Source: JAATGA01 sp047605605 (lineage in GTDB: Bacteria > Pseudomonadota > Alphaproteobacteria > Rhodobacterales > Rhodobacteraceae). Taken from it: DNA of 64,000 bases. Location: contig JASGFG010000004.1 in NCBI GenBank assembly GCA_047605605.1, positions 15,811 through 79,810 of the forward strand. Reading direction: 5' to 3'. Made by a program: the position numbers and the translations under genes. Below the pieces are notes generated by a model. The model was not told the DNA's origin. It ran no database searches and worked only from the letters and a program-made list of their open reading frames with translations. Below are positions 58,290 through 64,000 of this stretch, in pieces (positions within the stretch are counted from its first letter, which is position 1; every line of letters begins with the position of its first letter).

Positions 58290-58952
58290 TCAGAACTCCA
58301 CCCCGGCCTGCGCCTTGATGCCGACGCGGAACGGATGTTTCACCACCGCCATTTCCGTCACCAGATCGGCTAGGTCCAGCAATTCGGGCCGTGCGTTGCG
58401 CCCGGTCAGCACCACATGAGTCATCGGCGGCTTTTCGTCGCGCAGAAAGGCCGCCACTTCGGCCACGTCCAGATAGTCATAGCGCAGGGCGATATTGATC
58501 TCGTCCAGCAGGACCATGCGGTTGGCCGGGTCGCGGATCAGGCTTTTGGCCTTGTCCCAGGCGCGCGCAGCGGCGGCCCGGTCGCGGGCCAGATCCTGCG
58601 TTTCCCAGGTAAAGCCCTCGCCCATGGTGTGAAACTGGCACAGATGGCCGAAATGAGTCAGCAGCAGGTCACGCTCGCCCGTCGCCATGGCGCCCTTGAT
58701 GAACTGCACCACCGCGCAGGGCATCCCATGGGCGATACAGCGCAGAATCATCCCGAAGGCCGAGGACGACTTGCCCTTGCCCGGTCCGGTCAGAACGATG
58801 ACCAGACCCTTTTCACCGGTCTTTTCCGCCATCATCCGGTCGCGCGCGGCCTTGATGCGGGCCTTTTTGGCGGCGTGCGCCGCCTGCGCGCCGCCGGGTC
58901 CGGGGGCAGGGACGGGGCCGGGAACGGGTCCGGGGACGGGATCGTCTTTCAT
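58290..58952 (-). CDS. cobO: cob(I)yrinic acid a,c-diamide adenosyltransferase
   Basis: Attaches the 5'-deoxyadenosyl group to cobalt. 220 residues. A Pro/Gly-rich N-terminal tail (VPGPVPGPVPAPGPGG) precedes AAKKARIKAARDRMM. The P-loop is LTGPGKGKSSSAFGM (~residues 54-68); LDEINIALRYDYL and HVVLTGRNARPELLDLADLVTEM are standard. The repetitive tail is unusual but disordered N termini are common here. Divergent from the riboswitch-controlled cobaltochelatase operon. Confidence 0.95.
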   Translation of the reverse strand: MKDDPVPGPVPGPVPAPGPGGAQAAHAAKKARIKAARDRMMAEKTGEKGLVIVLTGPGKGKSSSAFGMILRCIAHGMPCAVVQFIKGAMATGERDLLLTHFGHLCQFHTMGEGFTWETQDLARDRAAAARAWDKAKSLIRDPANRMVLLDEINIALRYDYLDVAEVAAFLRDEKPPMTHVVLTGRNARPELLDLADLVTEMAVVKHPFRVGIKAQAGVEF

Positions 58953-58999
58953 CGGTCCTCTGCTTGACTTCGGGGGCAGGAAATGGCTTGGCTCGTGCC

Positions 59000-59200
59000 A
59001 TCGCTGGTTCCTGTCTTACGACAGGCGAAGAGGGAATGCGACAGCCCATGCCGAAAGGCCGGGGCCCCAACGCAGCCGCCCCCGCGACCGTGACCGGAGA
59101 GGTCGCCCGACCGCCACTGGTGCAAACCGGGAAGGCAGGGCGCCCGCCGGGGGTTCCGCCGCAAGGCCCCCCCGACATCCGCAAGCCGGGAGACCTGCCA
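59000..59200 (+). promoter_or_regulatory. cobalamin riboswitch 2 (DUF1636-cobW-cobN operon)
   Basis: GGTTCC (59006), GGGAATGCG (59032), CAGCCGCCCCCGCGACCGTGA core (59072-59092), GCCACTGGTGCAAACCGGGAAGGC (59113-59136), an extended variable arm, and the B12 box AGCCGGGAGACCTGCC (59184-59199). Right behind it GCCCCC (59206-59211) pairs with GGGGGC (59218-59223), a possible expression platform. A TTGACT at 58964-58969 is a candidate -35. High cobalamin should lower cobaltochelatase expression. Confidence 0.93.
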
Positions 59201-59328
59201 GCGCCGCCCCCCGCAACGGGGGCTGTCCGAAGCCGTGGCCGGGGTGAGCCACAGACCGGAGTTGCCGCATGGCTGCGGCATCCCCGATCCCTTGCCCTGT
59301 CCGCCCCGTCGTCTGGCCGGAGGGGCCG

Positions 59329-59691
59329 ATGCGCGATGCGATGAAAGACCCGGCGGGGCTGGTGGTCTGCACCACCTGCCGCCTGCCGGGGGCGGCGCCC
59401 GATGCCCCCCGCGACGGCGCGCGGCTGTCCGACGCGCTGGCCGCGCAGGGGATCGCCCACCGGCGCCAGGAATGCCTGTCGGCCTGCGGTAACGGCTGTG
59501 TCGTGGTGTTCCGCGGCGCCGGACGCTGGACCTATGTGCAAGGCGCGCTCGACCCCGACCGGCATATGCCCGACCTGGTCGAGATGATCCGCGCCTATGC
59601 CGCCGCCCCCGACGGCGTGGTGCCCTGGCGCGCCCGCCCCGAGGTCATCCGCAAGAACACCATCGCCCGCATTCCCCCCATGGAGTCCTGA
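59329..59691 (+). CDS. DUF1636 metal-binding protein (CobN-associated)
   Basis: 120 residues from the ATG at 59329 (GGAGGGG upstream; 59341 is an alternative). Thioredoxin-like ferredoxin-type small protein: VVCTTCRLPG and CLSACGNGCVVVF supply five cysteines that could bind an iron-sulfur cluster or metal. GRWTYVQGALDP follows as usual. The family is found almost only next to cobW and cobN, which suggests a part in cobalt supply or redox for cobaltochelatase; not proven. First gene after the riboswitch; one base before cobW. Confidence 0.88.
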   Translation: MRDAMKDPAGLVVCTTCRLPGAAPDAPRDGARLSDALAAQGIAHRRQECLSACGNGCVVVFRGAGRWTYVQGALDPDRHMPDLVEMIRAYAAAPDGVVPWRARPEVIRKNTIARIPPMES

Positions 59692-59692
59692 C

Positions 59693-60703
59693 ATGTCGCT
59701 AGAGAAAACCCCCGTCACCATCGTCACCGGCTTTCTGGGGGCGGGCAAGACGACGATGATCCGCCACCTGTTGCAAAACCCCGGCGGGCGGCGGCTGGCG
59801 GTGCTGGTCAACGAATTCGGCGATGTCGGCGTGGATGGCGACCTGATCCGCGCCTGCGCCGACGCCAATTGCCCCGAGGCCAATATCGTCGAGCTGACCA
59901 ACGGCTGCATCTGCTGCACCGTGGCCGACGAGTTCATTCCCGCGATCGAGCGGCTGATGGCGCTGGACCCGCGCCCCGACCATATCGTGATCGAGACCTC
60001 GGGGCTGGCTTTGCCGAAACCGCTGCTCAAGGCGTTCGACTGGCCCGGCCTGCGGTCCAGGATCACCATCGACGGCGTGGTGACGGTGGCCGATGCCGAG
60101 GCGGTGGCGGCGGGGCTTTTCGCGCCCGACCCCGATCATCCCGGCGCCGAGCCCGATCACGAGACGCCGCTGTCCGAGGTGTTCGAGGATCAGATCGCCT
60201 GTGCAGACCTGATCCTTTTGTCCAAGGCCGATCTGGCGGGCGAGGCCGGTCTTGCTGCCGCGCGTCAGGTGATCGCCGCCGAGGCGCCGCGCCCCCTTCC
60301 CATGCTGCCGCTGACCGAGGGGGTGATCGACGCGCGGGTGATCCTGGGCCTTGGGGCGGCGGCCGAGGACACGCTGGACCTGCGCCCCAGCCACCATGAC
60401 GGGTTCGAGGATCACGACCACGACGATTTCGACACGGTGGTGATCGACCTGCCCGAACAGGCCGACCCGCAGGCCCTGGCCGACAAGGTGGCGGCGCTGG
60501 CCGAAACGCAGAAAATACTGCGCGTCAAAGGGCATGTGGCCGTAACGGGCAAGCCCATGCGCCTGTTGGTGCAGGCGGTCGGCCCGCGCGTCCGGCATCA
60601 GTTCGACCGCCCTTGGGGCACGCAGCCCCGCCGGTCGCAACTGGTGGTGATCGCCGAAAAGGGCGATCTGGACGTGGCGGCGGTGCGGGCGGCGCTGGCC
60701 TGA
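59693..60703 (+). CDS. cobW: cobalamin biosynthesis GTPase CobW
   Basis: G3E-family P-loop GTPase, a cobalt chaperone for CobNST. 336 residues. Walker A GFLGAGKTTM (~residues 13-22), NEFGDVGVDG, metal-binding CXCC in NGCICCTV (~residues 73-80), SKADLAG as the GTP-specificity motif. An acidic, His-rich linker SHHDGFEDHDHDDFD (~residues 233-247) probably binds metal; the C-terminal CobW_C domain follows. Placed between DUF1636 and cobN, which is the classical order. Confidence 0.95.
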   Translation: MSLEKTPVTIVTGFLGAGKTTMIRHLLQNPGGRRLAVLVNEFGDVGVDGDLIRACADANCPEANIVELTNGCICCTVADEFIPAIERLMALDPRPDHIVIETSGLALPKPLLKAFDWPGLRSRITIDGVVTVADAEAVAAGLFAPDPDHPGAEPDHETPLSEVFEDQIACADLILLSKADLAGEAGLAAARQVIAAEAPRPLPMLPLTEGVIDARVILGLGAAAEDTLDLRPSHHDGFEDHDHDDFDTVVIDLPEQADPQALADKVAALAETQKILRVKGHVAVTGKPMRLLVQAVGPRVRHQFDRPWGTQPRRSQLVVIAEKGDLDVAAVRAALA

Positions 60704-60704
60704 C

Positions 60705-63700
60705 ATGCACGTCCTGTTCCGCGAAAGTCACGGGCTGGAGGAAACGGCCACCCCGCGCGATCTGGGTCAGGACCCGGCCGCGCTGGTGGTGCTGTCGTTT
60801 TCCGACAGCGACCTGACCGCTTTCGCGGCGGGATGGCGGCGGGGCAGGGCGGGCCTGCCCGGCCTGCGGCTGGCGAACCTGTCGGCCCTGATCCATCCGC
60901 TTTCGGTCGATACCTATGCCGAGCGCACGCTGGCCGGGGCAAGGGGCATCCTGATCCGGCTGATCGGCGGCGCCTCGTGGTGGGCCTATGGGGTGGAGCA
61001 GATCGCGCGTCTGGCGCGCGAACGGGGGATCGCGCTGGCGATCCTGCCCGCCGACGGCCACCCCGATCCGGCGCTGGACGCGGCCTCGACCCTGCCGGTT
61101 TCGACCCTGCGCCGGCTTTCCGACCTGTGCGAGGCCGGGGGAGAGATCGCCGCGCAGGGCGCGCTGGCGCAGCTGGCGCTGGCGGCCGGGCTCTATGCCG
61201 GGCCGGTGCCGGGGCCAAAGGTGCTGCCGCCCTTTGGCCTGTGGCATCCCGATACCGGACCGCTTGCCGCCGCCCCCGCGGGCCAGGGCGCGCTGGTCGC
61301 GGTGCCCTTTTACCGGTCGTGGCTGGCCGCCGCCGATACCGCCGCCGTCGCTGCCCTGATCCGCGCCTTTCAGTCGGCGGGGTTCCGGGCGGTCGGGCTT
61401 TACCTGCCCAGCCTCAAGGACGCGTCGGCGGCAGGCTGGCTGCGCGCGGCATTGCCATCGCTGGCCCCGGTGGCGGTGGTCAATACCACGGCCTTTTCCG
61501 CCCGCGCGGGCGAAGGTTCGCCCCTCGATGCGGCGGGGGTGCCGGTGTTCCAGGCGATCCACGCCACCAGCACCCGCGCGGCATGGCAGGGGGCCGAACG
61601 CGGCCTGTCGCCTGCCGATCTTGCCATGCATGTCGCCCTGCCCGAGGTCGACGGGCGCATCGGTCTGGGCGTGATCTCGTTCAAGGAAACCGCCGCGCCC
61701 GACCCCGACCTGCAATTCGCCGCCGCCGCCCATGCGCCCGATCCCGGCCGGATCGCCGCCGCAGTGGCGCGTGTGGCGGCCTGGCACCGGCTGGCCACGA
61801 TCCCGGCGGCGGAAAAGCGGGTGGCGCTGGTCCTGTCCACCTATCCCGGCAGGGCGCACCGCATGGCCCATGCGGTCGGGCTGGACGCGCTCGCCTCGGC
61901 CGGGGCGATGCTGGAGGATCTTGCCGCCGCCGGCCATGACATCGCCCCCGGTGCGCCGCTGGAACAGGCGCTGGCGGGGCGCATCCTCTGGCGGCTGGCC
62001 GAATACCGCCGGGCGCTGGCGACCCTGCCCCAAACGCTGCGCACCGCGCTGGCCGCCGCCCATGGCCGCCCCGAGGATGACCCCGCCGTCAACCGGGGTG
62101 CCTTTGGCTTTGCCGCCACCCGCCGCGGCAAGGCGCTGGTCGCGCTGCAACCCGAACGCAGCGCCAACCCCGACCGCGAGGGCGAATATCACGATACCGC
62201 CCGCGTGCCCTGCCACGCCTATGTCGCCTTTTACCTGTGGCTGCGCGATCAGGCCGATGCGCTGGTGCATGTGGGCGCGCATGGCACACTGGAATGGCTG
62301 CCGGGCAAGGCGGCGGCTCTGTCGGGCGACTGCTGGCCCGAGGCGCTGACGGGGGCCATGCCGGTGATCTATCCCTTTATCGTCAACGACCCCGGCGAGG
62401 CGGCGCAGGCCCGCCGCCGTCTGGGGGCGGTGACGCTGGGCCATCTGCCGCCGCCGCTGGCCCAGGGTGCGATGCCGCCCGCGCTGCACCGGCTGGAACG
62501 GCTGCTGGACGAATATTCCACCGCCGACGGTCTGGACCCCGCGCGCCGCGCCCGTCTGATCGCCGCGATCCGGTCCGAGGCGCAGGCCGCCGGGGTCGAG
62601 ACCGACCTGAACCTGTCCGCCGCCGCCGCCCCGGCCGAGGCGATCCCCCGTATCGACCGTTTCGTCTGCGACCTGAAGGAAAGCCAGTTCGGCGACGGGC
62701 TGCACATCTGGGGCCGCGGCACCCCGGCGGCGGTCGTTTCCCCCACGGATGCCGCGCCCGAAGAGGGTCGGATGGCAGGCGATTTCGTCTCTATCCAGGC
62801 GGAATCCACCGCATTGGTCGCCGCGCTGAACAGCCAGCCGGTTGCGCCCGGCCCCTCGGGGTCGCCGTTCCGCGGGCGGGCGGATGTGCTGCCGACGGGG
62901 CGCAACCTTTACGGCACCGATCCGCGCGCCGTCCCCTCGCGCGCGGCCCATGCCCAGGGGGTGCGGCTGGCCGGGGAACTGGTCCGCCGCCATCTTCAGG
63001 ACAATGGCGATTATCCGCGGGGTCTGGTCGTCAACCTGTGGGGCAGCGCCACGATGCGCACCGCGGGCGAGGAATTCGCCATGGCGCTGCATCTGGCCGG
63101 GGCAACGCCCACATGGGACGAAGGGTCCGACCGCGTGACCGGGTTCGAGATCCTGCCGCTCGCCCTGCTCGACCGGCCGCGGATCGAGGTCACGCTGCGC
63201 GTCTCGGGCCTGTTCCGCGACGTGTTCCCCGATCTTGCCCGCCTGTTCGAGGCCGCCGCGCAGGCGCTGTGCCAGCGGGACGAGGCCGCCGACATGAACC
63301 CCTATACCGCCGCGCCCGATGGCCCGCGCGTCTTTTCCCCCGCGCCGGGCAGCTATGGCCTGGGCCTTTCCACCGGCCTGATGACCGAAGCGGCCCGGCA
63401 AGCGGCGGGCGAGGCGTGGCTGGCGGCATCGTCCCACGATGCCGAGGGCCGGCCTGCCCGCGCCGCGCTGGAAACCCGGCTGCGCGGGGCGGATGCCTTT
63501 GTCCATGCCCAGGACCTGCCCGAGACCGACCTGCTTCTGGCCGAGGATTATGCCGCGCACGAGGCGGGCTTTGCCGCCGCCATGGCGCGGATCGGGGCGC
63601 CTGCCCCCGCGCTCTATCATCTGGACGCCACCCGCCCCGAGAGCCCCCACGCCCGCCCTCTGGCCGAGGAAATCGCCCGCGTCACCCGCGCAAGGGCGGC

Positions 63701-63986
63701 GCAGCCGCGCTGGATCGCGGGGATGATGCGGCACGGATTCCGGGGCGCGGCCGAGATCGCGGCCACGCTGGACCATCTGGCGGCCTTTGCCCATCTGGCG
63801 GGGGTGGTGCCGGGGCATCTGTTCGATCTTTACCGGGCCGCCACGCTGGACGATCCGCAGGTGCGCGCCTTTCTGGAAACGGCCAACCCGCAGGCGCTGA
63901 TCGCGATGGAGGCGCGCTTTGCCGCGCTGGCCGAGGCGGGGCTGTGGCAGCCGCGGTCGAACAGCCGCGCGATGGGGGTGGCATGA
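60705..63986 (+). CDS. cobN: aerobic cobaltochelatase subunit CobN
   Basis: Large subunit that inserts Co2+ into hydrogenobyrinate a,c-diamide with CobS and CobT and ATP. 1093 residues, toward the short end for CobN (often ~1250). Core blocks are present: NREGEYHDTARVPCHAYVAF-type region (ANPDREGEYHDTARVP), HVGAHGTLEWLPGK (~residue 525), FYGTDPRAVPS equivalent LYGTDPRAVPS (~residue 740), TVDEGSDRVTGFE-like WDEGSDRVTGFE, and NPYTAAPDGPRVFSPAPGSYG. Magnesium chelatase BchH homology is a possible confusion, but the riboswitch and cobW settle it. CobS/CobT are not in the window. Its stop overlaps the next ATG. Confidence 0.95.
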   Translation: MHVLFRESHGLEETATPRDLGQDPAALVVLSFSDSDLTAFAAGWRRGRAGLPGLRLANLSALIHPLSVDTYAERTLAGARGILIRLIGGASWWAYGVEQIARLARERGIALAILPADGHPDPALDAASTLPVSTLRRLSDLCEAGGEIAAQGALAQLALAAGLYAGPVPGPKVLPPFGLWHPDTGPLAAAPAGQGALVAVPFYRSWLAAADTAAVAALIRAFQSAGFRAVGLYLPSLKDASAAGWLRAALPSLAPVAVVNTTAFSARAGEGSPLDAAGVPVFQAIHATSTRAAWQGAERGLSPADLAMHVALPEVDGRIGLGVISFKETAAPDPDLQFAAAAHAPDPGRIAAAVARVAAWHRLATIPAAEKRVALVLSTYPGRAHRMAHAVGLDALASAGAMLEDLAAAGHDIAPGAPLEQALAGRILWRLAEYRRALATLPQTLRTALAAAHGRPEDDPAVNRGAFGFAATRRGKALVALQPERSANPDREGEYHDTARVPCHAYVAFYLWLRDQADALVHVGAHGTLEWLPGKAAALSGDCWPEALTGAMPVIYPFIVNDPGEAAQARRRLGAVTLGHLPPPLAQGAMPPALHRLERLLDEYSTADGLDPARRARLIAAIRSEAQAAGVETDLNLSAAAAPAEAIPRIDRFVCDLKESQFGDGLHIWGRGTPAAVVSPTDAAPEEGRMAGDFVSIQAESTALVAALNSQPVAPGPSGSPFRGRADVLPTGRNLYGTDPRAVPSRAAHAQGVRLAGELVRRHLQDNGDYPRGLVVNLWGSATMRTAGEEFAMALHLAGATPTWDEGSDRVTGFEILPLALLDRPRIEVTLRVSGLFRDVFPDLARLFEAAAQALCQRDEAADMNPYTAAPDGPRVFSPAPGSYGLGLSTGLMTEAARQAAGEAWLAASSHDAEGRPARAALETRLRGADAFVHAQDLPETDLLLAEDYAAHEAGFAAAMARIGAPAPALYHLDATRPESPHARPLAEEIARVTRARAAQPRWIAGMMRHGFRGAAEIAATLDHLAAFAHLAGVVPGHLFDLYRAATLDDPQVRAFLETANPQALIAMEARFAALAEAGLWQPRSNSRAMGVA

Positions 63987-64000
63987 GCGGGCCGGGGAAA
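63983..64000 (+). CDS. start of the next operon gene (cut by window end)
   Basis: ATG overlapping the cobN stop (ATGA), encoding MSGPGK before the window ends. Coupling suggests another corrinoid gene, for example cobG, but six codons do not identify it. Confidence 0.4.

Noticed and set aside
60525..63818. A ~1100-codon open frame antisense to cobN
   Set aside because: Mirror of cobN third-position GC bias; product is Gly/Arg/Gln-rich without domains.

Overview
The window is GC-rich, gene-dense DNA from an alphaproteobacterium. The best fit is Rhodobacterales (Paracoccus/Rhodobacter-like): xylose isomerase pathway, a ubiquinone methyltransferase of alphaproteobacterial type, an aerobic CobN/CobW/CobO/CobQ corrinoid pathway, many sugar and polyol ABC importers, and a GAAC-N7-GAAC type SOS box. 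It reads like an accessory catabolic region (chromosome arm, chromid or megaplasmid). I saw no replication or partition genes, rRNA, tRNA, CRISPR array or intact insertion sequence. The assignment is inferred from gene content and not from a marker gene. LAYOUT. 1-4278: the end of xylB, xylA, a shared terminator, ubiG and a proline iminopeptidase. 4279-5258: a graveyard with an IS3-type transposase remnant and a LuxR-like HTH remnant. 5259-16003: a sugar-acid locus of eleven genes in divergent units around an FCD-type GntR regulator. Together its enzymes form a nearly complete route from L-galactose to KDPG: FucU mutarotase, aldose dehydrogenase, lactonase, L-galactonate 5-dehydrogenase, tagaturonate reductase, altronate dehydratase and KDG kinase, with its own ABC importer. 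16070-16288: another IS3 remnant. 16289-23816: a polyamine-type uptake and oxidation unit (EamA permease, PuuB-like oxidase, cupin, PotABCD-like importer, XRE-cupin regulator). 23835-23996: an IS66 remnant. 24091-30783: a DeoR-controlled RbsABC-type importer with araD and araB but no isomerase. 31155-43889: two facing operons for polyols and ketohexoses (tagatose 3-epimerase family, tagatose kinase, GatZ family, three SDRs, HAD phosphatase, MalK-type importer, polyol dehydrogenase, SorC-type regulator). Both promoters carry the same CATATGTAT/ATACATATG word, so they are probably one regulon. 44403-47955: a cobalamin riboswitch followed by a collapsed TonB receptor/FhuDBC-type uptake operon with multiple internal deletions. 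48066-49514: an HWE-type sensor kinase. 49715-52402: a LexA-box-led radical SAM / UdgX DNA repair operon. 52488-52805: a DUF883 ribosome- or membrane-associated protein with a strong terminator. 53015-56392: an AraC regulator divergent from a GMC oxidoreductase and an AroE-like dehydrogenase. 56843-64000: corrinoid biosynthesis, with cobO-cobQ leftward and riboswitch-DUF1636-cobW-cobN rightward. HOW IT WORKS TOGETHER. The region is a set of independent nutrient modules. Each has its own importer, local regulator and short enzyme chain feeding the pentose phosphate, Entner-Doudoroff or fructose-6-phosphate pools. Vitamin B12 control appears twice, once on an intact cobaltochelatase operon and once on a wrecked uptake operon. 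Transposase fragments sit at module borders (4471, 16070, 23835), which suggests assembly by repeated insertion followed by decay. All functions are inferred from sequence motifs and neighbourhood; no database search was possible.
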